64,000 bases of DNA. Source: Imbricaverruca yamaguchii. Taxonomy: Eukaryota > Arthropoda > Thecostraca > Neoverrucidae. The position numbers and the translations under genes are program-made. The notes under the pieces were generated by a model. It was not told the origin of the DNA. It worked only from the letters and a program-made list of their open reading frames with translations, and searched no databases. The stretch spans positions 581,001 through 645,000 of the forward strand of contig JAOTOL010001479.1 in assembly GCA_034440575.1 (NCBI GenBank). Direction: 5' to 3'. Shown in pieces: positions 26,401 through 38,400 of this stretch; within the stretch, counting starts at the first letter, position 1, and every line of letters starts with the position of its first letter.

Positions 26401-29400
26401 ACGTGCCCACTAGTTCGTAAACGATTTCCCAGTAGTTATCTGCCTTGTGGTTTCCGACGAAACCTTTGACTAGAGGAACGATGTTTGTCCAAGCTGCCTG
26501 TTAAACCTCATGTCTTCTCAGGAAAGCCGTTGGAGTCAATAAATCGCTTCACCTAAGGGCCCCCAAATACTCCTGCTTCGACTTTCGTCTCCGACAACTT
26601 CGGGAAAAGCTCCTGGATATGCTTCAAGGCCTCAACCTCCGGATCCAGCTGTTTAACAAACTGCTTGATGATGCCAACTTTGATGTGGAGGGGTGGCATC
26701 AGTGCTTTCGTTTGCTCTACCAGCGGCTCTTGCTTCACGTTATGGACCCAACCTCATAGCAGGTCCTGAGGAGTCAGTTCTTCTTTTCGCAGTGAAAGAC
26801 TGTATATCGGCCAGCACAGAGGCACATGCAGCAAGGAAACTTGGTGCGGCCTCCCTGAAGCCCCATCAAGAAGGGCACCATCTTGAAATCACCATTGATC
26901 TCCCAGCTGAATTGGTCGTACCTCATTGTACTTAGCAGGATTTTGACGTTCTGGTACTCTGGCACTCTTCTTTCATGTGCACCGAATGAGCCAGAGGAAT
27001 CGAGGGCCACTGACTTGCGTTGTGCAGCAGAACAGCCTTGAGCCATTTAAATATAGTGTCGATGAAGAGCCGACAGTGAATGTTGTTGCAGCGTCGAAGT
27101 CCTCTGATGTCATGACAGGAGCACAGCCCATCTCCAAGAGTGAATCACACCGAACAGCCGCGTTGCCGCTTCCTTTGGGAAGTAATTCTTTGTCCGATAA
27201 GTCCCATTGCTTCAGTCTGGAAATAAGCAACTCGGCGTTGGACTTTGTCAAGACCATTTCCCTGATGATGTCCTTGATGTCCTCTTGGTTGGGGTATTAG
27301 GGACACCTGTCGCCGACCAACCGGAGTCGACTGTGCGCAGTAGATGACGCACCCTTGTCCTCGGAACCAACATAGCTTACTTCTTCTGCGGAACAACATT
27401 GATCCCTCAAGGGAGGCTGTGGCACAGGTAGACCCGCCGCAATATGGGGAGCAGGTACAATAGATGACGGAATGTCATGGTGCTCAATGGAGGCGCATTC
27501 TTCCCCCTTCTTCGTTTTGTTCATCGACGCAGATCTCCCGTGACATGCACACAGGGGATGCCGTGTGTAAATCGATGTCGCCGTCGATATACACTCTGCC
27601 TACATATAATGCAAGTTGGACAACCTCATACCATGTAGCAAAGAAGGCGTGCATATCAGAGCCGTCAATATTGTTCCGTTTCAAGAAAATCGTATAGTGC
27701 TCAGTTTATCAGAATTGCTTTATATTGGTTCAGCCACTCTAACAACATATATTGAGCAATACAAGAATTATTCAACTTATCTTCAATCAAATAGTGTTAA
27801 AAATATATATATATTGGCTCACAAACTGTATACATATAATGGCTCACGAGAAGCGACAAAAACCAAGTGCCCGCTCTCACATGAACATGCCCTATTCTAC
27901 TTCCCTTATTTTGACCTACATTTCCTATATTTGTGGACTTACCTGCTCATAGGTGTATGGACGCCTTATTAAAATAGCTTACAAATACTCTTCGTGGCGT
28001 ATTTTCCGTCTTCTTCAATATACAAACTGAACTGAATCAATTCAACTCCGAAAACCACAAAGCTGAATGGTATACGTTTGACGTCATGGCTAAATGTGTA
28101 AGGCGTGGTCAGATTTGACATGCTATATGCTGGTTACAGCCCGTCAAAGCTATTTCTGGCCTCAAACATAGCCATTTGGGAGCACGGCTGAATCACCCCT
28201 GGGTCCCGCAATCCACGTGGAGATTTAGCACAGTGAGATGGGCTGTGGGTATTGACCTCCGGCATCCGATCCATGATAAATCCCCGACGTCCATGGACTT
28301 TTCTCCCGGTGACTTTATACAAGTGAAGTGATTTGTCCTCACTTCGCTGTACTCGTCTTGTGACGAGCAGTTCTGGAGGAACCCTCCGCTCACAGACGCG
28401 TGGGACACTCACGGCGATCTCCATGATGGGCCACGACTTGGGCTGCCGCAGTGATTGTGAGTCCATCTCCGAGCTGTCTTCTTCCATCAGCTGCACCTCA
28501 AGTAGCATCTTCTTCTCCAGGTCGACGGGCGTCACCTTCAGGCGGTACTGCGACAACAGGAGATGACACATCTCCTGTTAGGAGATGACACATCAGCACT
28601 TAGCTAGATTGAGACCAGGACAGTTCTAGTTGTGTAGACAGCGACTGTGACGGGGGTCGAAACGCAATTTATAATAAATAAACAAATAAATACAAGAAAT
28701 AAAACATTGGATGACCGGGTGCACCGGTCGTAAATTAAATGCGCTGGTTTGGATTAATGGCATCAAATACAAACAGCAGCATTTGCACCCGGTATATGGC
28801 CTCCACACCCACAGCTGGCTGCAGACTACACAATAGCGGCTCATTGCAGAGGATGCGGCGCAGTCAGAGTGATTTATACGGCAGCCGTCCGAGAAGTAAC
28901 AGGCGCATTCGCTATGACATAGGACCTTGTTAGCAAGGCGTTTGTAGGGTGTTTGAATGTCAGCGGTTCACAGAGTTCACGACTATTCCCATATAGTGCA
29001 AGGCATCTGGTTTTCGGAGGCATTCGCAGGCATGCGGTATTGCGGAAATGCAATACAACAATTTTGTGCTAGTCACAAACCACCAGCTGAGTTTTATCGG
29101 GTTGTAGCGCCCCCTCGGCCCGTCCCCCTGGGTTGACGGAAACCTGGAGACTGAAGTCCCCGGTTACACGGTACTAGTTGCGACGGGGGAGCAACACGCC
29201 TCTTTGGGGGACGAGTAATCTAGGGGTAAGTTGCCCGTCTGACGATTGAAAGATTGTGGGTTCGAGTCTCACCTGTCGCTACTCTCGCCCGCGACCAATT
29301 GGCATGAGGGATTGGTGACGCTACATGGCTCAACGGTCGACGTGTCGTAAAACCAACAACCACCACCACAACCGCAAGGTCCATTCCTTAACATGCTCCT

Positions 29401-32400
29401 GCAACTGGGGAGGGAAGAGTGATTTTTGGAGGCGTGCCGGGCCATGAAGGTCATTTGTGCCGCATTTAAAGCGGGTGTTTTGCAAGCAAGACGTATGCAA
29501 GTGTACGTTTACGCCAAGGGAGTTTACGTTAGAGTGTGTGTGATATTTTAGGTGCTGAAGGCGGGGGCCGAATGGGGACATCTTCTGGATGTCTAAATTG
29601 TTTTAGTTTTTCTTAGCTCCTCCGCAAAATAATTTTGTGGTGATGTGGGTTTGTTTTGAGAGTAATGAGACGGGCTGATTTTGTCAGGATACCGAGATTA
29701 GCCTGCTCTGGTCGAAGAGCACAGAGGGGTCTTTACTGTGCGAACAAGGAGGTAATTGTTCATGCCGCCTATCACGCAGGCCGCCGCGTGTTAGTTGTTA
29801 GTCTAATAATGCCACAAGCATGATAAGCATGGCATGATGATGCCGTTGTTGGCAGAGGGCCTTGAGTGGTTGTCTTTGAGCGTTGGTTGGTTATTGGGGT
29901 TTAGGGGCACATCGACTCCTGAGGTCATGCAGCGCCCTGTCTTTGAGCGTTAAAGCTACTGCAGATGCGGCAGATGCATAGGCCGCAAGATGCATATTGG
30001 ACACCCTCTAGTTGAGACTGGTTGGTTGGTTGGGTATTTGAGTTTTAGGGCGCATCAACTTGGTTCGGTCATTTAGCGTCCATCTAGTTCAGACTGTGTG
30101 AACTTGTGAGCTTAGTACAACACGTTCTTCGTCTAATGAGGAGGACTTCATTTCGTCGGCGAGATTTATTTGATGTGTTCCATGTACCTACCATTGGTTT
30201 GATTGTTATGGGTGTGGTCGTATTTGTGTTGTGTCCATGTTCTCTGGTGATGCTGACGAATATGGCATTGTAGGAGCGCTTTGCAATCGTCCACAGACTA
30301 CGCCATACTAGCGTAAGTGTTCAATGCTAAGGCTTGCTTTGCGAGCCGGTCTGCTTCTTCGTTACAATGGGATGTTGGCGTGGTCCGGTATCCAGAGGAA
30401 AGAAAAGTTATTGTTTGCGTCATGGGCCACGATTTGTTGAATTAATGATTGGATGTGGACAATCGTGGGCATTGCTAATGTACTGAAGGATAACTTTGGA
30501 ATCCAAGCAAATTACTACGTCTCTAGCTTTACGTCTCATGAGAATGGAGATAGCTGCCAGAATGGCCATTGCTTTAGCGGAGTAGGTGGAAAAGTTATCC
30601 GGTAGACACTTAGAAAGCCTGAAGGCCTGGTCTAGTGATGGCGATGCCTATATTAGCATCGTGTTTCGACCCATCAATGAATACGAGTGTTTAGTGGTTG
30701 ATGACTGTGGCCGATTTGTCTGCGAGCAGGGTTATGCCCCACATTTTGCATCACTGCGATGTGGTCTAGAGCTGCTTGAATTTTTTATCAGCATTTAGCA
30801 AAGCATAGAAGCATTTTGTTGTTGTCCAAACGGCTATGTCGTCCGCGAAAAATGAGTATTGAAGTGAAATGTCCGTGTGATCAGCAAGCATGTCGCTAGT
30901 CATGATAATGAAGAGGCTCGGTAAGAGTACGTTACCCTGGGCCATGCCCTGTTCCTGATGTGTGGTGTTTGATGTGACACTGCCGCATCAGACCTTAATG
31001 GTCATGTCTCTGAAGCACCTGGGAAAGAAGTGTGTCATGTGCTCACATAGGCCTATCTTGTGGAGTTTGTGTGTCAGTACGGACTTGTGTACTCGGTCGA
31101 ATGCGGCAGTGATGTCTAAGTAGGCAGCTGTTGTGCGTTTAATGCGTAGACAACTTTTGATGTCGTGAACTAGTCCAATGGGATTGTCTATTGTTTATTT
31201 TTAACGCTGGAAACTGCGCCGAAATTCGTCGAGCATGTCGTTGTGTTCTAGAAAATGTCTCAATCGTGTGATGACCATGCGCTCGACCGGTTTCCTAGCG
31301 CAGCTGTTAAATGAGATGGGCCTAAAACCTTTTGGGGTGGAGTGATCATCGTGCGGCTTTGGGAATGGAATGGCATCGCTTTCCCGCCAGAAGGTGGGAA
31401 ATGTATTGCTTTGATACAGATCGTTACTGACCGCTGGTAAGTGCGTTATATATTTTTGCCGAGATGTCTCAAAAGCTGGCAATGGATGTCTTCGTGCATA
31501 GTGACTAATTGCTTGCGTATTTCGGTGTTGTTCAGAGTTAAAATTTGCTCTGGTGGCAAATGCGTCTAGGGCGCTTAGTGTATTATAGCGCTGGTGGTAA
31601 CACCTACGCTATAGTCGTAGGTGTTGTTGCCTGCAATGGTGTAATAACTTTGTACAAGCCGGCCTTGTATTTATTTTATAAGACTACAAATTGGCGCTAA
31701 CGCTATGCCATGGGTATTGATCAACCTCCAACGGTTGATCAAATCCCAAGTCAGTCCGGTTATATGTGTATGCATGTGTGTGTATGTGTATGTATGTGTG
31801 CATGTGCGCGCGTGCGTGCGTGCGTGCGTGCGCTTGTGTCGTGCGTGTTTTTAAGCAGCGATGGAGTCATCCCATGGAGGCAATTAAAAAACGACCTCTT
31901 GCTGGGATGGCTTTATGAGCTAGGGTCCTATTACTAAGCAGAGCTTGCGGTGTGAACCAGGGCACCACCATCCGATCCATGAATTCCATTTCAACGGCAT
32001 AATTTTGATCAAAAGTTTAACGTGCCGTCAATGCACCGACTCGGCCGCCCGGTAGCTTGTCCCCGGCCTTATCGGGCCACCTGCTAACTGACCCTCTCAG
32101 CCGTAATGCTAAATGTGAGCGCGCATAGCAATTCGAACCCTGCGTTGTCAGGACAGGGGAGACCAGTGCAGGCCAGCGTTCTAACCAACTGAGCTACCGG
32201 GGGGCGGCAATGCAAGTGACTGTCGTTTAGGATCGATAGTACTTTTCGTTTCAATAGACAATTCCTGCGACATCGTTGCGCACTGCATATGATTACCAAC
32301 AGATGCCATATAACTATCACACATGATGCAGTTCATAGCATGGCCACCAAAGACAGTATCAGCATGACAACCGAAAACTGTTCTTAAAAGCCCCAGAAAG

Positions 32401-35400
32401 GGCTTACCTTTCTCTGTCGCCTCTTCCACAGCTCAACGGGGTTGTTGTAGAGTTTGAGCTGCACCACGCATTCGTCGTTCAGCCAGCCACGGTCGATGTG
32501 TCGCGCCGGCGTAATACGACCGAACTCGTCCAGCTGGCTGCAGGCGGCCTCGTCCCGCAGAACTGCGGGCGGACATAGCGGGGGTCACTGAGGACACCAG
32601 CTAGTTATATATCAATGCATACAAACAGAATCACTGATAAGTATTACAATGTTTGTCGATAAAACTGTGGCTATCGGCACAACAATGTTAAATGTGGGGG
32701 GTAGGGGACAAAGCGGTGCAAATCTTGCCAATCCAAGACTAAATTGCGTTCGCCTCTCAATGTGTTATTTTTTCAATTGATGTTCATATCATGCCAGACA
32801 TCGACACTCAGTTCATCTGGGGCTACGCTTCTGTTTCAGTGACGTTGCTGGTTTCAGCATCAGCTAAGGACGAGTTGCTCCGGAATCGTGGGCAAAACCA
32901 TGGCCGACTTGTTCGGTGCGGTTCAGATACTTCACCTGACTGGACCACACTACTACAGGTCACGCACCCGAACGAAGACGAGGATACACAGCGAGTGCAT
33001 TGATCGATACATCTGAACAGCGTGCCTCAGAGAATCTGCCAGTCATCCGCACAAGTGTTTACATGATGACTGCCATCTGGAGCTGCTTCCTCGGAGCCGC
33101 ATACTTCTCCGTACCGACTGTGGTCGAGCTGCCCACGCCAGTACCGAGGTCGTGTTGCATCGCTGCTCCGCGTCAGCTGTGCTCAGATAATAAGAACGAT
33201 TCTACGACGGCAACAGTACGTCCTAAGTTAATTTTCAATGTCCGAAGTCATCACGTTATAAGGTTTAGAGATAAGAGCCACAGGGACCCGCCTCTGGGTG
33301 AAACCCATGAGGAGACGATACTATGAGATGGAAAAAAGACTGAATCTCTATAATCAACGCAATACCCTGAGTTCTAAGAGAGATACCTGCTCCATTGTTT
33401 TCCCATGGCCAATCTCGTCAGCATCGCATTTCTGGAGGGTGATTCTGAATCTACTGCCAGTACACCTGCTGCTAGCATTATGCCTCAATTTATAAGCAGA
33501 ACTTAAGGCACTTACTAGCACCAATCCCACCCATGCACTCGAATTCCTTTCAGTCTACTGCACAAGTTGGAACTCAAAATTATATTTATTGAATGTAATA
33601 TGGATTACTGGACCTAATCTCAGGGTCAAAACAATCTACGACGTTGGAAAACCAATACCGATACGTACACATGCCAACTGCACAAATATGAATATTTTGG
33701 TTAGCATGATAATAACTTAGTTATGGTGATATTTCATTGTTAATTCACTTCTTTCATGATTCTAGTAACCGGAAATATTGTCTTTCCAATGCGATCAGTC
33801 AACACAACTTCAAAAATGGTGGTTTTTGGGCCCGTACTCAGTAGAGCCCCAAAGCGTATGGTGTGCGTTCAAATCTCCCAGTAGAATTACCGGAGGGACA
33901 GCCGAGTCAGCACCTGATGTCTGCGATGATAAAGCCAGCTCCAGGTATATAGAGCATATGCCGACTGGTCGGCGTCCAAAATATACACGCGCTACTACTG
34001 CTTGGACATCTCTACGCAACTTGACTTGCTGTACGGGTATGCTCTGATGTACTGCCAAGAGCACACCACCGTGCGCAACCACACCAGCCGGTACGTCATT
34101 GATGATGATAAATTGTTGTTTAGGGGCGCGTCGACTGCCAGGGTCATTGTGTGCCCATAACTGTGTTTACAGGCAATCTACTATGCTCCTACAGTAGTCA
34201 GTAAGACATAATATTCAGGGACGTCGATAAATGACATCAAAACTTGTCATCCTTTAGCAGCATACGCAACGTATCGCTGTTTACGCGTCCTAAAATCTGG
34301 TGTAGAGGTTAGCCGGTACATCCTTACGGAACGTTGTGTAGCTATATATGTTGCAAGCTGTGCTGGGCTCCAGCTTAGTTTCTTGCAGGTTTTGTAGGTC
34401 GTCCATGCATGCACGCCGCGCCCTGCAGTTCCATTGTAAAATGGTTTGTAAATGAACCGTTTAAAAGGCTAAAGTTTCAAAACTTAACGGAATAGTGTAC
34501 ACATTTATACATGCATGTTGTGTAAAAGGAGATTATCACAGTTTATGTTGCACTTGAATTTCCCCTCACTTCCGTGGACGCTGAGTGAGCACGTGGTCGA
34601 TATTTCGGGCTCTCTCCACCTGGCGGTGAAGTGGACCATGGAGAGACCCGCTTACGTCCGGTTGCGGGGGGGGTCAGTGGGTTGGCTCCCGCTTGCACGG
34701 GAGGGCATGGACGGTGGACCCATTAACCAGTCCCGTCTCGGGGGGCCTTCAACCGCCCCCCCTCATGTTTTTCGCGGATAGTGGACGAACAGCGCGCGGC
34801 AGCGCGCCCAAATTTAGCATAACTTTTTCCACATCAATTTGGCATGCTGTTTCAAAATTTTGATGTCAGGTCAAAGAGGGTCAACGAGATAGTCAAGGTC
34901 AAGTGAGGTCACCTCCAAAAAGTTCAACCAGTCGTCACGCTTTAACGGATAGATATTTTAAGGAAACTTTCAGCGTTTGGTTATCTTTAGGGATGCAACA
35001 AAACGTATGAGTGGAATTATTTATTTATTTCGTTTTTGACTGCATATAAATTTTGTATATTTGCCTATTGCAATTCAAATAGAAGATTCTGGCTAAAGTA
35101 AGCATTTTTATTAGGGCAAGTTGACTTCCAACAAAGTTTCTCGGTCTGCTTTACCGATTGGAAAAGGAAAATTAAAGAAAACTTGAAAACTCAACATTTT
35201 AAAATTTTGAAGAAAAAAAAATATTTTTGGTGGGCCAAAATTTTGTGGCCCTGGTCGAATTGCTTGTCCTTTTCTCATTCCAAATAAATTACGTTTTTCA
35301 TATATCCCTCAAAGTGAACTTCCCAGAGCCAAAAACAATGTAAGTCGTGAAAAGTCGTGAAAATCTAGCCCCCTGGTGACGTCACGTTTGGAGGAAATTA

Positions 35401-38400
35401 TTTTGGGGGTGGATCCGGACCCTCCTCGTCGAGCGCTTTCCGATGACACCTCTTTCGTTTACGTGCGACGCTTAGTTTGTATTCTAGAGGGGGTTTACCC
35501 CCCAGGGACGGGGTGTGAGGATCTGACCGGAGAGACGGCGCGGGTTAACTTGGCTGTGTTCTCCCAGCGGACAGTACCCATGCGTAGTGTCGTCGTATAT
35601 TGGTTGGTTATTTGGGTTTAGGGGCGCACGTGTCGTCGTATATGGGGGAGTTGCCAAAGGCCCTGTAGCCCGCGAGGCTGATGATGGGTCCCGGGACGTT
35701 GCACGAGATGACCAGTCCTAAGCCCCATGTCGGGATCCCCGAAACGGACCTACGCCGCCTGTTGCAGCTGGGCTGCCGATGGTGGTACCACTGGTACTCT
35801 GCGGACCATTGTACTGATTCCACGAGAAATTGTTGGAGGTGTTGATGGGCAGACAGTGCATTTGGGTGAGGGTAAGCTGTGGTGAGCGGAGGTGGATGCG
35901 GTTGTGACAGTAGATGTGGATGAAATGCATTTTTTCGAGGGCGTGGCGCAATGGCTTCTTTGTGCGACAATCCATCTCTTTTGATGCTGGTCTGCGGGAG
36001 TAGGCCATGCACCGACGTCGGAAGCTTTCAACTGGTCAGTGGGCCGGGTGGGCTGTGACGGCTCTGACGTGTATACCAGTCCAAACGACGTCAAAAGAGC
36101 CCTAAGCTGTGCTATAACTTTCGCAACGCTGCCGATCTGTACTGCTGTTGTACTGTTGGGCATGTTGGTTGATCGCGGGAAGGGGAAGGGGAAACTGAAG
36201 TACTGGTTGAACCCGGGTGATTGGTAGTACGTAGGGTGATCCTCGCCTTCACTGCGTACGAAATCTTGGGGTGAGTCTCATCATAGATCTGCCTGGCCCG
36301 CTGAAAAGATAGGTTCCCAGAACATTTCAAAGCAACAATTTATATTTCCTTGAGATGTGCAGGGCAGGATCCGTCATAGACAGTGTGTGGAGTTTGGCCC
36401 CCAAAGCTATTGACATACCACGGGTGTTTTGATTGACACTTTCCGTCGGTGTGCTCACATTTGCCACAGCTACCACAGGTCGGACGACCGCGGTAATGCT
36501 GGGTTGTGTGTCCGTAACATCGGCACCGAAAACATCTCATGGGGCTTGGGAGGAAAACTCGCACTCTTACCTTCATATAGCCAATGCATGCTGTAGCAGG
36601 TAGGTTTGTTGAATTGCAAGTGAAAATAATGTTGATTGTTGCTTGCATGTCGCACCCTCTCCTATGCTAATCCTGCGCGCTTCTGCGACACCATACTCGG
36701 ACAATACCAGTAATCGTGGAGAAGGTGGCCCGGTTTCCCAATTCGTGTTTCCAGCTAAGTTTCCACTATGATGAACAGTGGTAGAGGCCACGGTGCGGGA
36801 AGGTGGACATCCATGGCGGCACGCATCTGCAGATGTCTGTGGAACGGCCTTCAGAAGGAAGGCCGGCATTCTGGCCCTTTTTGGAAGGTCCAGGGTGTTC
36901 GTTTGTTTGAGTCATCCATTAAATTATGCGTAAATTTCGGCTCCTCGTGGCACCCTACCACACAGTGGCCCTACCGGTGGGACGCCTGATACCCGATATA
37001 TATGCCTGATATATATCTGTAGGTCGCCATATACCCGAAGAGTGATACGGGCCAGACGATGTCAATCTCGACCGGGAGAGAGGGACTCACCACCCCGGCC
37101 TGGATCCAGCACTACCCACCCCTTGACCCCTGCCCACCGGGACCGGGACGAATCCCAGGCCACCGACCCGAGGCGACAAGCCACTTGGTCCGTATGGAGC
37201 CATACGAACCCGCCCGCCCCTCAGATATATCAGTACCGAAGAGGCATGTTGCTCCCCCGTCGCAACTAGCACAGTGCGACGGGGGACCTCAGCCTCCAGG
37301 ACTCCGTCAGCTCCGGGGGACGGGCTGAGGGGGCGCGACTACCCTGATGAAACTCAGCTGATGGGCAGGACTGGGGAAGTTGTCCTACCAGCTCATAATA
37401 GGGATATTTGATGTTGCAAGGCTATGTGGAGGATATGAATGTTGAGCTGGGATGGGCATTGGAATGGGAGCGTATGGATGGGAGGACGAGTGAGGCACTC
37501 TTTGTCTGGACCCTCATCGGCTTCCTAATGGTCTGGCTGCAGGATCCTTCAGGAACGCAATCCCACCCAACCTCAGCTCAGTTTCGAACTGTAGGCATCG
37601 TCCATTTGCCCTTTTTCGAGCTAGAAGTTTTACAGATCCACCGGTGTTGATGTTGCACGGCTCAGGGCAGCTTTACAGGTCAAAGTTGAAAGGTTTCAGT
37701 TTATCGAGCGGTCGGAGGTGGTCCGATGTCACAGTCGCTGAATGCATACGGTACAGTTTCTCCTGCCGGGATCCTGGCCAGTCTCCATACAGCACCAGCT
37801 CAAGGCGTGCCAAGACGGGGGTGGAGAAGGCTGTCTAACGAGCTGTCGACAGTTGGACTCGGAACCTTGTTAAGACTTCTTGTCACTGCAATTTAAATGC
37901 CAGCGTGAACTTAGTCTAATGGTTTTTCGTAAAGGCGCAGACAGGGGACGCAAGGGGCCCGTGCCCCCTCACCCCCGCAAAGTATCGGAAGGGGTCCTTT
38001 CGAAAGGATGAAACGCTAGAAATCAAATTAGCGAAAAGCGAGTTGGAAAGCGAAAGCGAATAAAAAATCCAAAATACGAGTCGAACACGATGCAATACGA
38101 GTGGGCAAGTACTAAAAGCAAAATGCCTCAGAAAATACCTCAGATCGTAAAAATCCAATATATCCATTAGTGTTAAAACTAGTAGCAATGGGTTAACATA
38201 CCTTATATTATGTTCAGTGTACCAGGGTGCCTTATAAATGTGTGCTTCCCCTTCCGAGGATCCTGTTTGCGCCCTTGGAGGTGTGTCGACCTGTGTGACC
38301 GCGGTCTGCAGCATGTACCGCGTGACGTGAGCCTCCAGAGGCTATTCAACAATGGACACCGACTGATACAGCAACGACGGCACATGTCCACAACGTCGCA

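Noticed and set aside
29206..29280. tRNA-like sequences with A and B boxes (also at 17163, 32207, 39068, 40275, 47562)
   Set aside because: Repeated, attached to non-tRNA bodies and tails, several with target duplications; they are SINE heads, not tRNA genes.
31620..33805. One continuous LINE from 37.4 to 30.1 kb
   Set aside because: GPCPD1 exon 3 (32408-32562) with correct splice phases lies between the endonuclease and RT fragments, so they cannot be a single uninterrupted element.
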